Shown here piece by piece: positions 54,827 through 64,000 of a DNA stretch of 64,000 nucleotides. The stretch comes from Brevibacterium sp. W7.2 (lineage in GTDB: Bacteria; Actinomycetota; Actinomycetes; Actinomycetales; Brevibacteriaceae). The stretch covers positions 3,038,001 to 3,102,000 of the forward strand of contig NZ_CP073089.1 in NCBI RefSeq assembly GCF_018137945.1, in the 5' to 3' direction. The position numbers and the translations under genes were made by a program. Below the pieces are notes generated by a model that did not search any database, was not told where the DNA came from, and saw nothing but the letters and a program-made list of their open reading frames with translations. Positions within the stretch are counted from its first letter, which is position 1. Every line of letters begins with the position of its first letter.

Positions 54827-56302
54827 ATGCCCTCAACGCAGGAAAAGGTCGACGTTGTCCTCATCGGCAGCGGCATCATGAGCGCCACCCTCGGCGCGAT
54901 GCTGACCGAACTCCAGCCCGAATGGGACATCCGGGTCTACGAGAAGCTCGACTATGTCGCGAAGGAGAGCTCCGACCCGTGGAACAACGCCGGCACCGGC
55001 CACGCCGCTCTCTGCGAACTCAACTACACCCCCGAGGACGCGAACGGCCACATCGACCTGACGAAGGCCGCGCAGATCAACGAGCAGTTCCACCACTCAC
55101 GCCAGTACTGGTCGCACCTCGTCGACAACGGCGTCCTGCCCGAACCGAAGAACTTCATCAACCAGGTCCCGCACATCAGCTACGGACGCGGTGAGAAGGG
55201 ACGGGACTACATCAAGAACCGTCGTGAGCAGATGGTGCGCAACCCGCTGTTCGCCGAGATGGAGTTCACCGACGACCCGGCCACGCAGGCCGAATGGCTG
55301 CCGCTGATGTTCGACGGCCGCGGCCCCGGGCAGGTCAACGGCATCTCCCGCACCCAGATCGGCACCGACGTCGACTTCGGATCGCTCTCCCGCCAGCTGC
55401 TGCGCTACATGGCCGACAAGGGCGCGACGATCCGCACGAGCCACCAGGTCACCGACCTCGACCGCTCCTCCGACGGCTGGACCGTCACCGTGCGCGACCT
55501 CCTCTCGCGGGAGACCCACAGGATCGGGGCGAAGTTCGTCTTCATCGGCGCCGGCGGCGGCGCCCTCCCGCTGCTCCAGAAGTCCGGCATCCCCGAGGGT
55601 CGCGGCTACGGCGGCTTCCCCGTCTCCGGCATCTTCCTCCGCACCGCCAACCCCGACCTCGTCGCCCGCCACCAGGCGAAGGTCTACGGCCAGGCGTCCT
55701 TCGGCGCCCCGGCGATGTCGGTGCCCCACCTCGACACCCGCGTCGTCGACGGCGATGAGTACCTGCTCTTCGGCCCCTACGCCGGGTTCTCCCCGAAGTT
55801 CCTCAAGCAGGGCCGCTTCACCGACCTGCCGTTCTCCGTGCGCGGCAACAACCTCGGCACGATGCTCGGCGTCGCGAAGGACAACACCGACCTCGTCACC
55901 TACCTCCTCTCGGAGCTCGCGTCCTCGAAGAAGGCCCGCTTCGAGTCGATGAACGAGTTCATCCCCTCCATCGACCCCTCGGACTGGGAGTTCATCCAGG
56001 CCGGTCAGCGCGTCCAGGTGATGAAGAACGTCCCGGGCAAGGGCGGCGTCCTCGGCTTCGGCACGGAGCTCGTGTCCTCGGCCGACGGCTCGATCGCCGC
56101 CCTCCTCGGCGCCTCTCCCGGAGCGTCGACGGCCGTGGCGATCATGCTCGGTCTGCTCAAGACGTGCTTCCCGCGTCAGTACGACGGCTGGGAGCCGGCG
56201 CTCAAGGACATGGTGCCCTCGCTCGGCCGTGACCTCGCCGACGACGAGACCCTGCTCACCGAGCTCTCCGAGTACACCGCCCGCACCCTGCAGCTCATCT
56301 GA
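54827..56302 (+). CDS. mqo: Malate:quinone oxidoreductase
   Basis: A 491-residue FAD enzyme that oxidises malate to oxaloacetate and passes electrons to quinone. The start VLIGSGIMSATLGAML is the FAD-binding motif, and SSDPWNNAGTGHAALCELNYTP is a signature of Mqo. Late segments GFGTELVSS and LLGASPGASTA are also normal. The length is usual. ATG at 54827 was chosen as the best aligned; GTG at 54821 and TTG at 54815 are in frame just before. It does the job of malate dehydrogenase in many actinobacteria. Confidence 0.95.
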   Translation: MPSTQEKVDVVLIGSGIMSATLGAMLTELQPEWDIRVYEKLDYVAKESSDPWNNAGTGHAALCELNYTPEDANGHIDLTKAAQINEQFHHSRQYWSHLVDNGVLPEPKNFINQVPHISYGRGEKGRDYIKNRREQMVRNPLFAEMEFTDDPATQAEWLPLMFDGRGPGQVNGISRTQIGTDVDFGSLSRQLLRYMADKGATIRTSHQVTDLDRSSDGWTVTVRDLLSRETHRIGAKFVFIGAGGGALPLLQKSGIPEGRGYGGFPVSGIFLRTANPDLVARHQAKVYGQASFGAPAMSVPHLDTRVVDGDEYLLFGPYAGFSPKFLKQGRFTDLPFSVRGNNLGTMLGVAKDNTDLVTYLLSELASSKKARFESMNEFIPSIDPSDWEFIQAGQRVQVMKNVPGKGGVLGFGTELVSSADGSIAALLGASPGASTAVAIMLGLLKTCFPRQYDGWEPALKDMVPSLGRDLADDETLLTELSEYTARTLQLI

Positions 56303-56408
56303 GGCCCTGCGCCTCATCGGAGACTCTGCAGCTCCTCTGCGCAGCTCCTCTGCCGCCCTGCCGCTCGTCCGAGCCGCAGGGCGGCAGTCGTCTGTGAGTC
56401 CGAGAGCC

Positions 56409-57218
56409 CTACAGCTCGACCTGCCGGTTGACGTCCTTGTAGAGCAGGTAGCGGAAGGGTCCGGGACCACCGGCGTAGCAGGCCTGGGGGCAGAACGCGC
56501 GCATCGAGATGAAGTCGCCCTCCTGGACCTCGACCCAGTCGCCGTTGAGGCGGTAGACGGCCTTGCCCTCGAGGACGTAGAGCCCGTGCTCCATCTCGTG
56601 CGTCTCCGCGAACGGGATGACCGCGCCGGGTTCGAACGTCACGATGTTGACGTGCATGTCGTAGGCGAGGTTCGCCGGATCGAGCGGCCGCGTCGTCCGC
56701 CACCGGTTGTCGGTGCCCGGCATCGCCGCGGGCTCGACGTCGGCCTCGTTGCCGAAGGCCGCCTCCGGGGTCAGCCCCGCAACCGGCTGGTAGCGCTTGC
56801 GCACCCAGTGGAAGCGGGCCGCCTCGGTGCCGGTCGAGCGCGCACTCCACGCCGAGGCGGCCGGCAGGTACGCGAACCCGCCGGGGGTGAGCACGTGCTC
56901 GGTGCCCTCGTGGGTGACGGTGAGCTCGCCGGCCATGAGGAAGAGGAAGCCCTCAACCTCGGGCTGCGGCTCCGGGGCCTCCGACCCGCCGCCGGGAGCG
57001 ACCTCGAGGATCGTCTGCGAGAACGTCACCGCACCCCCGGCCACCGGCTTCGAGAGCACCCATGAGCGCGTGTCCGTCCACTCCGGCAGCGCCGAGGTGA
57101 CGATGTCGCGCAGGACGCCGCGCGGGATGACGGTGTAGGCCTCGGTGACGATCGCCCGGTCGGTGAGCAGATCGGTCTGCGGCGGGTGTCCCCCGGTCGG
57201 GGCCCAGTAGGTGGTCAT
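56409..57218 (-). CDS. allE: (S)-ureidoglycine aminohydrolase
   Basis: A 269-residue bicupin that releases ammonia from ureidoglycine to give (S)-ureidoglycolate in allantoin breakdown. The metal site of the second cupin is in the THEMEHGLYVLEGKAVYRLNGDW region (about 205-232), with His and Glu ligands. The first cupin has GFLFLMAGELTVTHEG. PGTDNRWRTTRPLDPANLAYDMHVNIVTFEPGAVIPFAE fits AllE. It starts inside the stop of the DUF6986 gene (ATGA), so both are co-expressed. No allantoinase is in the window. Confidence 0.92.
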   Translation of the reverse strand: MTTYWAPTGGHPPQTDLLTDRAIVTEAYTVIPRGVLRDIVTSALPEWTDTRSWVLSKPVAGGAVTFSQTILEVAPGGGSEAPEPQPEVEGFLFLMAGELTVTHEGTEHVLTPGGFAYLPAASAWSARSTGTEAARFHWVRKRYQPVAGLTPEAAFGNEADVEPAAMPGTDNRWRTTRPLDPANLAYDMHVNIVTFEPGAVIPFAETHEMEHGLYVLEGKAVYRLNGDWVEVQEGDFISMRAFCPQACYAGGPGPFRYLLYKDVNRQVEL

Positions 57219-58564
57219 GCGTGCGTCTCCTTCGTCGTCGTGGACAGCGGCTCACCGGTCAGCGTTCCCGTCCGGGCCAGCAGCTCGAGGTCGCCGGCCG
57301 ACAGATCGGTGCGCTCGGCGATGTCGTCGGGGGTGTGGGCGCCGCAGGTGAGGCCGCGGCTGAGGTAGCGGGCGAGCGCCTTCGCCGTCGCGGGTTCGTC
57401 GAGGACCGCCGAATCCGTCGCGTGGACGTAGTTGCGCAGGCGGGCGGCGGCGAGTTCGAGGCCCTCCCGGTAGAACCGGAAGGTCGCGAGGAACCGGGTC
57501 GGCAGCTGGTGCGGGTGCATGTCCCAGCCCTGGTAGATGCCGCGGCGCAGGTGGCGGCGGACGAGGCGGGCGTGGAGGCTCCACGCCTGGTGCATCGCCT
57601 CGGGGTCGCCGACCGGGAGGATGTTCGTCGACCCGTCGGAGAGGTGGACCCCGGTCCCGGCGACGGCGAGGAGCATCTGGTTCTTCGCGAAGTCCGCGAC
57701 CGGGTGCTCCATCGACTGGTAGGCTGCGGCGATGCCGAGCGACGCCGAGTAGTCGTACGTCCCGTAGTGGAGGGAGGTGATCCGGCCCTGCCCGGCGTCG
57801 AGCGTCCGGGTCAGCGGCACCGTGCCGTCGGCGCCGAGGACGATCTGCGGGGTCTCGACCTGGACCTCGAAGGTGATCGATCCGGCGGGCAGGCCGTGCT
57901 CCTCCTCGAGGCTGCGCACCGCGAGCACCATGGCGCTGACCTGGTCGACGGTGCTCACCTTCGGCAGGGTGAGCACGAGCCCGGTCGGCAGCGCTCCCCC
58001 GTTCGCGGCGAGCACCTCGGTGACGAAGAGGTCGAGCGTGCGCAGTCCGCGCGCCCGGGTCGCTGCCTCGAGCGATTTGAACCGGATGCCGACGAAGGCC
58101 GGCGCCCCGGCCTCGGCGCGACCGGCCACCGCGGTGCGCGCGGCGGCGATGACGGCCGCGTCCTCGGCGGCGTCGCCCTGGCTGCCGAAGCCGTCCTCGA
58201 AGTCGATGCGCAGATCCTCGATCGGCTCGGTCGCAAGCTTCGTCGTCACCGCCTCGGCGAGCTGCTCGGCCTCCCGGGCGACCTGGTGGAGGCTCGGCGG
58301 GACGGCCCCGAAGCTCTCCCCCATCTCCTTGCGGGAGGCGACGATGACGCGTTCGGCCAATTGGACCATGCCGCCGCCGGCCTCGACGGCCGCCAGCGCC
58401 TGCTCACTCCACTCCCGCGGCAGCGTCGGGGTGACCTGGTGACCTGGGACGTAGACCGTGTGGATGGGCTGGCGGACGTCCCGATCGCCCGGATAACGCG
58501 TGCTCAGCACCTCGTCGGTGTCCGTGAGGAGAGCATCGATGTCATCGAGCGTGGATTGCTTCAC
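57215..58564 (-). CDS. DUF6986 aldolase/malate-synthase-like protein
   Basis: A 449-residue protein related to HpcH/HpaI and malate synthase barrels: LRIDFEDGFGSQ has the Asp/Glu metal ligands, and ITFEVQVETPQIVL and RITSLHYGTYDYSASLG are typical. It is in the DUF6986 family, found near allantoin genes in actinobacteria. It may join glyoxylate or a related product to an acyl-CoA or cleave a hydroxyacid; this is not known. GTG at 58564 follows AAGAGGAAC. First of the two-gene operon with allE. Confidence 0.85.
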   Translation of the reverse strand: MKQSTLDDIDALLTDTDEVLSTRYPGDRDVRQPIHTVYVPGHQVTPTLPREWSEQALAAVEAGGGMVQLAERVIVASRKEMGESFGAVPPSLHQVAREAEQLAEAVTTKLATEPIEDLRIDFEDGFGSQGDAAEDAAVIAAARTAVAGRAEAGAPAFVGIRFKSLEAATRARGLRTLDLFVTEVLAANGGALPTGLVLTLPKVSTVDQVSAMVLAVRSLEEEHGLPAGSITFEVQVETPQIVLGADGTVPLTRTLDAGQGRITSLHYGTYDYSASLGIAAAYQSMEHPVADFAKNQMLLAVAGTGVHLSDGSTNILPVGDPEAMHQAWSLHARLVRRHLRRGIYQGWDMHPHQLPTRFLATFRFYREGLELAAARLRNYVHATDSAVLDEPATAKALARYLSRGLTCGAHTPDDIAERTDLSAGDLELLARTGTLTGEPLSTTTKETHA

Positions 58565-58655
58565 TGTTCCTCTTTCCCTGTCTGTCGGTGCGAGCCCGGC
58601 CACGATGCCGGGACCACCCCATTGTCGCTCATGTCTGATCTCTGCGCCCTCCCGC

Positions 58656-60035
58656 TCACTTCGACACCGAGGCGACCGCCTCGGCGACCCTGCTCGCGAC
58701 CTCCGGGTCGAAGACGGAGGGGATGACGTAGCCGGGGTGGAGGTCCTCGGGTGCGATGCACGAGGCGATCGCGTCGGCGGCGGCGACCATGATGTTCTCG
58801 TCGACATCGGTGGCCTCGGCGTCGAGGAGGCCGCGGAAGATGCCGGGGAACGCGAGGACGTTGTTGATCTGGTTGGGGTAGTCGCTGCGCCCGGTGGCGA
58901 CGACCGCGGCGTGCTTGAGCGCCTCGGCGGGGTCGACCTCCGGATCGGGGTTGGCCATCGCGAAGACGAGGGCGCCCTCGTTCATCGCCGCGATGTCGGC
59001 GCCGTCGAGGATGTTCGGGGCGGAGACGCCGATGAAGACGTCCGCGCCGACGACCGCCTCCTTGAGCGTTCCGGTGAACCCCTCGGGGTTGGTGTTCTCC
59101 TGCAGCCACCGCTTGTGCTCGGTGTCGACCGTCGAGTTCGGGCCGATCGCCCCGTCGCGTCCGCACGCGATGATCGTCCGGGCGCCGGCGACCTGGAGGA
59201 GGCGGATGATGGCGTGGCCGGCGGCGCCGACGCCGGAGACGACGATGCGGACGTCGCCGATGTCCTTGCCGACGACGGTGAGCGCGTTCTTCAGCGCCGC
59301 GAGCGTGACGATGCCCGTGCCGTGCTGGTCGTCGTGGAAGACGGGGATGTCGAGTTCCTCGCGCAGGCGCCGTTCGATCTCGAAGCAGCGGGGCGCGGAG
59401 ATGTCCTCGAGGTTGATCCCCCCGTAGGCCGGGGCGATCGCCTTGCAGATCGCGATGATCTCCTCGGTGTCCTTCGTGTCGAGGGCGACCGGCCACGCGT
59501 CAACCCCGGCGAACTGCTTGAAGAGCACGGCTTTGCCCTCCATGACCGGCATCGCGGCCTCGGGGCCGATGTCGCCGAGGCCGAGGACGGCCGTGCCGTC
59601 GGTGACGACGGCGACGGTGTTGCGCTTGATCGTCAGGCGCCTCGCGTCGTCCTTGTTCTCCGCGATCGCCTTGCACACGCGGGCGACCCCGGGGGTGTAG
59701 GCGCGGGAGAGGTCGTCGCGGTTGCGCAGCGGGACCTTCGGGGTCGATTCGAGCTTCCCGCCGAGGTGGAGGAGGAAGGTGCGGTCGGAGACCTTCCTGA
59801 CGTCGACGCCGGGCAGGGACCCGAGTTCGCTCGCGACCTCCTCGGCGTGGGGGACGTCGCGGGTGTCGGCGCTGACGTCGATGACGACGGTGTCGGGGGT
59901 GGATTCGACGACGTCGAGCGCGGTGATGCCGGCTCCCGTCTTCGCCGCGGCCGCGACGAGGTCGGACGTCGACGACTGGCCGACGGCGGTGGCGACGCGC
60001 AGGGTGATGGAGTATCCGGGACTGGGAACAGCCAT
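58656..60035 (-). CDS. NAD(P)-dependent malic enzyme with ACT-like domain
   Basis: A 459-residue malic enzyme that converts malate to pyruvate and CO2. Residues about 1-80 form an ACT-like regulatory domain ([30 protein letters not shown]). The catalytic domain has the Tyr in [11 protein letters not shown], the Lys in the [13 protein letters not shown] segment and the metal site [31 protein letters not shown]. The NAD domain is [12 protein letters not shown] at 60035 follows AGAGAGG with good spacing; ATG at 60044 and ATT upstream are less likely. It probably lies under the divergent IclR regulator. Confidence 0.92.
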   Translation of the reverse strand: MAVPSPGYSITLRVATAVGQSSTSDLVAAAAKTGAGITALDVVESTPDTVVIDVSADTRDVPHAEEVASELGSLPGVDVRKVSDRTFLLHLGGKLESTPKVPLRNRDDLSRAYTPGVARVCKAIAENKDDARRLTIKRNTVAVVTDGTAVLGLGDIGPEAAMPVMEGKAVLFKQFAGVDAWPVALDTKDTEEIIAICKAIAPAYGGINLEDISAPRCFEIERRLREELDIPVFHDDQHGTGIVTLAALKNALTVVGKDIGDVRIVVSGVGAAGHAIIRLLQVAGARTIIACGRDGAIGPNSTVDTEHKRWLQENTNPEGFTGTLKEAVVGADVFIGVSAPNILDGADIAAMNEGALVFAMANPDPEVDPAEALKHAAVVATGRSDYPNQINNVLAFPGIFRGLLDAEATDVDENIMVAAADAIASCIAPEDLHPGYVIPSVFDPEVASRVAEAVASVSK

Positions 60036-60054
60036 GACTGTCATCCTCTCTGAT

Positions 60055-60066
60055 GGAATCATTTCC
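60055..60066. promoter_or_regulatory. IclR-like GGAA-N4-TTCC operator
   Basis: GGAATCATTTCC lies 20 bp upstream of the malic-enzyme start and within the divergent region before the IclR gene. It resembles the IclR consensus TGGAAATNATTTCCA. A second site, GGAAACTTTCTTCC, lies near 60123-60136. Confidence 0.5.
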
Positions 60067-60191
60067 GTATTATGGATGTTAGCTTCTGTATTGCGGAATA
60101 TCTAGCGGGCGGCGGCGGCGAACGGAAACTTTCTTCCATTCGACGCTAGACTGTGCGGAAGTGTCGCCCACTTCAAGGAAGAGGACAACGG

Positions 60192-60977
60192 ATGACCACG
60201 AACGACGCCGAGACCCCTGCGGTCCGCCAGACCAAGGGCGGAGTCCAATCCGTCGAACGCGCATTCGGCCTCCTCGAGTGCATCGCGAACTCCGCCGGCT
60301 CGGCGACGCTCAGCCACATCGCCGCCGACGTCAACCTGCCGCTGCCGACGATCCACCGTCTGCTCGGCACGCTCGTCAGCCTCGGCATCGTCCGGCAGCT
60401 GCCCAACCGCGGGTACGCGCTCGGCCCCGGACTCGTCCGCCTCGGCAACCTCGCCGGCGCGCAGCTCGGCGCGATCGCCCGCCCCCACCTGCGCACCCTC
60501 GTCGCCGAACTCGGGGAGTCGGCGAACGTCGCGACCCTCGACGGCGACATGGTCGTCTACGTCGATCAGGTCGCCTCGGAGCGGCAGATGCGGATGTTCA
60601 CCGAGGTGGGCCGCCGCACGCACATGCACGACACAGGAGTCGGCAAGGCGATCCTCGCGCAGCTCGACCCCGCGCAGGTCCGCAGCATCGTCGCGACCGC
60701 CGGGATGCCGACGCCGACCGAGCACAGCATCGGCACCCTGGAGGAGCTCGAGGCCGAACTCGACCGGATCCGGGAGCGCGGGTACTCGATCGACGAGCAG
60801 GAGCAGGAGCTCGGCGTCCGCTGCTTCGCGATGTCGGTGCCCGGCGCCCCCTCGCCGCTCGCGATCTCCGTGTCCGGTCCGATCAGCCGCGTCGACGACG
60901 ACTTCGCCGCCCGCGCGATCCCGCTCCTGCGCTCGGTCGCCGAGCAGATCGCCGCGGACATGCAGCCCGGGGCCTGA
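60192..60977 (+). CDS. IclR-family transcriptional regulator
   Basis: A 261-residue regulator. The HTH (about 10-70) is GGVQSVERAFGLLECIAN, LPLPTIHRLLGTLVSLGIVRQL and the effector domain (about 85-255) has LVRLGNLA, DGDMVVYVDQV, HDTGVGKAILAQL and RCFAMSVPG. Similar to AllR or KdgR-type regulators. ATG at 60192 follows AGGAAGAGGAC. It is divergent from the malic enzyme, and AllE and the DUF6986 gene lie behind that, so a role in controlling allantoin or glyoxylate use is likely. Confidence 0.9.
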   Translation: MTTNDAETPAVRQTKGGVQSVERAFGLLECIANSAGSATLSHIAADVNLPLPTIHRLLGTLVSLGIVRQLPNRGYALGPGLVRLGNLAGAQLGAIARPHLRTLVAELGESANVATLDGDMVVYVDQVASERQMRMFTEVGRRTHMHDTGVGKAILAQLDPAQVRSIVATAGMPTPTEHSIGTLEELEAELDRIRERGYSIDEQEQELGVRCFAMSVPGAPSPLAISVSGPISRVDDDFAARAIPLLRSVAEQIAADMQPGA

Positions 60978-60980
60978 GCC

Positions 60981-63746
60981 TCAGGAGTCCCCGCCGGCGG
61001 TGCCCGAGGTGCCCGCTGTGACCTCGCTGAGGCGGTACTTCGCCGCGGCCTCGACCGGTGCTCCCCGGTCGACCTCGCCGCGGTCGGCGAGGAGCTGCAG
61101 GGTGCGCACGACCATCGAGTGCGCGTCGATCCTGAAGTGCCTGCGCGCCGCGGCCCGGGTGTCGGAGAAGCCGAAGCCGTCGGCGCCGAGCGTCGCGAAG
61201 TCCTGGGTGAGGAACGGCCGGAGGAGATCGGGCTGGGTCGAATCGAAGTCGCTCGTCGCGATGATCGGCCCCGGCTCCGACCCGAGGCGCCGGCGCACAT
61301 ACGGCACGCGCGGCTCCGCCGCGACGTCGACGAGACGCTGCGCCTCGCAGTCGAGCGCCTCACGGCGCAGCTGCGCCCACGACGTCACCGACCACACGGC
61401 CGCGTCGACGCCCCAGTCGGCGGCGAGCAGCTCGCGGGCCTCGAGCGCCCACGGCACGGCCACGCCCGAGGCGAGCAGCTGAGCCTGCGGCCGCCCAGTG
61501 TCGGCGTCGGACGGCTCACCGGCCCCCGCCTCGGCGATGCGGTGGATGCCGGCGAGGATCCCCTCGACGTCGACGCCTTCGGGCTCGGCCGGCTGGAGCA
61601 TCGGCTCGTTGTAGACGGTGAGGTAGTACATGACGTTGCGCTCGTCGTCGCCGAGGTCGTGCTCGCCGTACATCCGGTGGAGGCCGTCGCGGACGATGTG
61701 GGCGATCTCGTAGCCGTACGCGGGATCGTAGATCCGCAGCGCCGGGTTCGTCGCCGCGAGCACCGGCGAGTGCCCGTCGGCGTGCTGGAGCCCCTCCCCG
61801 GTCAGGGTCGTCCGCCCCGCGGTCGCGCCGATGATGAACCCGCGGGTCATCTGGTCCGCCGCCGCCCAGAACGCGTCGCCGGTGCGCTGGAAGCCGAACA
61901 TCGAGTAGAAGACGTAGATCGGGATCATCGGCTGCCCATGCGTCGAATACGCGGTGCCCGCCGCGGTGAACCCGGCCGCCGCCCCCGCCTCGTTGATGCC
62001 GACGTGGAGGAGCTGCCCGGTCGGGGCCTCCTTGTAGGAGAGGAAGAGCTCCCGGTCGACGGCGAGGTAGTTCTGGCCGTTGGGGTTGTAGATCTTCGCC
62101 GTCGGGAAGAACGCGTCGATGCCGAAGGTGCGGGCCTCGTCGGGGATGATCGGCACGATCCGCTCGCCGACGCCCTTCTCGCGCATGAGGTCCTTGAGGA
62201 GGCGGACGAAGGCCATCGTCGTCGCCGCCTGCTGGTGGCCCGAGCCCTTCTTAGCCTGCGCGAACGCCTTGTCGCTGACCGCGGGCAGGGCGATCTGCGA
62301 GCGGGAGCGCCGCCGTTCGGGGACGAAGCCGCCGAGGCTCCGCCGCTTCTCGAGAAGGTACTCGATCGCCTCGTCGCCCGCGCCCGGATGATAGTAGGGC
62401 ACGGCGCAGGGATCGTCGTCGATGACCTTGTCGCTGATCGGGATGTCCATCCGGTCGCGGAAGACCTTGATGTCGGCGGCGGTGAACTTCTTCATCTGGT
62501 GCGTGGCATTGCGCGACTCGAAGCTCGTGCCCAGCCCGTAGCCCTTGACCGTCTGGACGAGGATGACCGTCGGCCTGCCGGTCACCGCGACTGCCCGATC
62601 GTAGGCGGCGTAGACCTTCTGGTAGTCGTGGCCGCCGCGCTTGAGGTTCCAGATGTCGTCGTCGCTCAGGTGCTCGACGAGGCTCTTCGTCACCGGTGAG
62701 CGGCCGAAGAAGTTGTCGCGGATGAACCCGCCGGACTCGGCCTTGAACGTCTGGTAGTCCCCGTCGAGGGTCTCGTTCATGATGCGCACGAGCTCTCCCG
62801 TGCGATCGGCGGCGAGCAGCTCGTCCCATTCGCGGCCCCAGAGGACCTTGATGACGTCCCAGCCGGCCCCGGTGAAGGTCGCCTCGAGCTCCTGGACGAT
62901 CTTGCCGTTGCCGCGCACCGGCCCGTCGAGGCGCTGGAGGTTGCAGTTGACGACGAAGGTGAGGTTGTCGAGCCCCTCGTTCGCCGCGAGCTGGAGGGCC
63001 CCGCGCGATTCGGGCTCGTCCATCTCCCCGTCGCCGAGGAAGGCCCACACCCGCTGGTCGCTCGTGTCGGCGATGCCCCGGTGGTGGAGGTAGCGGTTCA
63101 TCTGCGCCTGGTAGATCGCGTTGATCGGGCCGAGGCCCATCGACACGGTCGGGAACTGCCAGAACTCGGGCATGAGCCGCGGATGCGGATACGAGCTCAG
63201 GCCGTTCGGAGCCCGGGACGCCTCCTGTCGGAAGCCGTCGAGCTGGGCCTCCGTGAGCCTGCCCTCGAGGAACGCCCGGGAGTACATCCCCGGGGATGCG
63301 TGGCCCTGGAAGAAGACCTGGTCGCCGCCGCCGGGATGGTCCTGGCCGCGGAAGAAGTTGTTGAGCCCGATCTCGTAGAGGGTCGCGGCCCCGGCATACG
63401 TCGAGATGTGGCCGCCGACGGAGACGTCGGGGCGCTGCGCGCGGTGGACGAGCATCGCGGCGTTCCAGCGCAGCCACTTCCGGTAGCGGCGCTCGAGCCT
63501 CTCGTCACCGGGGTAGGCCGGCTCCTGGTCGGCGGGAATCGTGTTGACGTAGTCGGTCGTCGTGACCTTGGGCGCGGCCACGGAGTTCGTCGCCGCGCGG
63601 CGGCGCAGCGCCTCCATGATCTCTCCGGCCCGCGCGGTGCCGCGGGCGGCGACGAGTCCCTCCCAGGACTCGAGCCATTCGTCGACCTCCTCGTCGGCGG
63701 GACTCGTGGACAGGGCGGCATCAGGGCGTGATGACAGTGCGGTCAT
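60981..63746 (-). CDS. aceE: Pyruvate dehydrogenase E1, homodimeric type
   Basis: A 921-residue thiamine-diphosphate enzyme of the AceE type. [37 protein letters not shown] is near the start. The thiamine site is [10 protein letters not shown] followed by [16 protein letters not shown] (GDG...N form). Later segments ([45 protein letters not shown]) are typical. It joins with E2/E3, encoded elsewhere, to make acetyl-CoA from pyruvate. ATG at 63746. It is convergent with the IclR gene with only 3 bp between stops, so no terminator can be placed between them. Confidence 0.96.
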   Translation of the reverse strand: MTALSSRPDAALSTSPADEEVDEWLESWEGLVAARGTARAGEIMEALRRRAATNSVAAPKVTTTDYVNTIPADQEPAYPGDERLERRYRKWLRWNAAMLVHRAQRPDVSVGGHISTYAGAATLYEIGLNNFFRGQDHPGGGDQVFFQGHASPGMYSRAFLEGRLTEAQLDGFRQEASRAPNGLSSYPHPRLMPEFWQFPTVSMGLGPINAIYQAQMNRYLHHRGIADTSDQRVWAFLGDGEMDEPESRGALQLAANEGLDNLTFVVNCNLQRLDGPVRGNGKIVQELEATFTGAGWDVIKVLWGREWDELLAADRTGELVRIMNETLDGDYQTFKAESGGFIRDNFFGRSPVTKSLVEHLSDDDIWNLKRGGHDYQKVYAAYDRAVAVTGRPTVILVQTVKGYGLGTSFESRNATHQMKKFTAADIKVFRDRMDIPISDKVIDDDPCAVPYYHPGAGDEAIEYLLEKRRSLGGFVPERRRSRSQIALPAVSDKAFAQAKKGSGHQQAATTMAFVRLLKDLMREKGVGERIVPIIPDEARTFGIDAFFPTAKIYNPNGQNYLAVDRELFLSYKEAPTGQLLHVGINEAGAAAGFTAAGTAYSTHGQPMIPIYVFYSMFGFQRTGDAFWAAADQMTRGFIIGATAGRTTLTGEGLQHADGHSPVLAATNPALRIYDPAYGYEIAHIVRDGLHRMYGEHDLGDDERNVMYYLTVYNEPMLQPAEPEGVDVEGILAGIHRIAEAGAGEPSDADTGRPQAQLLASGVAVPWALEARELLAADWGVDAAVWSVTSWAQLRREALDCEAQRLVDVAAEPRVPYVRRRLGSEPGPIIATSDFDSTQPDLLRPFLTQDFATLGADGFGFSDTRAAARRHFRIDAHSMVVRTLQLLADRGEVDRGAPVEAAAKYRLSEVTAGTSGTAGGDS

Positions 63747-63803
63747 AGGGGTTTGCCTCTCAGTGGCCCACCGCGTAAAGGGGCGGGTCCGAAGGGTGCG
63801 GCA

Positions 63804-63842
63804 CCGAGGCGGGACGGCGCAGGTTCGGCCGTCCCGCCTCGG
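63804..63842 (-). terminator. Terminator hairpin
   Basis: A perfect 15-bp stem (63804-63818 with 63828-63842) with a 9-nt loop, just after the stop of the minus-strand gene at the window edge. Confidence 0.82.
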
Positions 63843-63858
63843 CGGTGATGGGAACGGG

Positions 63859-64000
63859 TCAGCAGAACCCGGCGATGTTCGTCCAGGCGCTCTTCGACTC
63901 CTCCACCCCGTCACGGGTGAAGGTCGCCTCGATGAGGCCGTAGGGACGGTCGGCGACGATGAAGACCTCGTTCGGGTTCTCGAGGCCGAAGCGCTCGATG
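63859..64000 (-). CDS. Unrecognised protein, C-terminal fragment
   Basis: The frame is open from the edge of the window to TGA at 63861-63859; 46 codons are visible. The end reads [20 protein letters not shown] and [10 protein letters not shown]. It starts outside the window. I do not recognise the family. It is followed by a strong terminator, so it is the last gene of its unit. Confidence 0.6.
   Translation of the reverse strand, partial: IERFGLENPNEVFIVADRPYGLIEATFTRDGVEESKSAWTNIAGFC

Overview
The window is GC-rich DNA (roughly two thirds G+C by eye) with tightly packed genes, many ATGA or TGATG start/stop overlaps, GTG and TTG starts, lipoproteins, a short 4.5S-type SRP RNA and a homodimeric-type AceE. 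This fits a Micrococcales actinobacterium. The gene set (mqo, AllE with a DUF6986 protein, Clp genes near a second YidC, an ECF42 module) resembles Brevibacterium. That genus call is inference, not shown by the sequence.

Layout. 1-244: tail of a SpoIID/LytB-type protein. 579-1872: an IS1249-group insertion sequence with 28-bp inverted repeats and an 8-bp target duplication, next to tRNA-Ser(GGA). 2.1-9.9 kb: XRE regulator with a divergent MFS exporter, a MacAB-like efflux operon, and a DGPF protein with an ECF42 sigma factor. 9.9-17.3 kb: SRP RNA, an L,D-transpeptidase with a MarR-type regulator, RidA and a WYL regulator, an iron-siderophore lipoprotein under a likely IdeR box, and two CNNM/CorC proteins. 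17.5-23.5 kb: a Clp neighbourhood. It holds a ClgR/PopR-like regulator ending in LAA, an active ClpP paired with a ClpP that has lost its Ser and His, a YidC paralogue, and a ClpC-like ATPase that also ends in LAA. 23.6-27.3 kb: DUF4188 with MerR, a DUF3152 lipoprotein and two tandem glyoxalase-like genes.

27.5-35.6 kb is one six-gene operon: peptide-type ABC importer (binding protein, two permeases, fused double ATPase), a luciferase-like monooxygenase, and a fused CMD/alkylhydroperoxidase protein. It looks like an uptake-and-oxidise system for an unknown substrate. 36.3-40.6 kb is a lower-GC stretch with HAD, GNAT and HNH/DUF222 genes. 40.7-52.5 kb holds a GlxA-type regulator, an esterase, an AI-2E-type membrane protein, an M3 peptidase fused to a YbaK domain, a queuosine-precursor transporter beside tgt, homocysteine methyltransferase, a GlcD-type oxidase and a HisC-type aminotransferase.

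52.9-54.7 kb encodes one polypeptide that joins an ECF sigma factor, a zinc-binding anti-sigma domain, one membrane segment and a proline-rich outer tail. The last 9 kb is carbon and purine metabolism: Mqo, AllE and a DUF6986 protein, malic enzyme, an IclR regulator and AceE. The window is also rich in short tandem repeats (7, 16, 17, 21 and 38 bp) and contains a perfect 56-bp palindrome. I saw no CRISPR array, prophage or replication origin.
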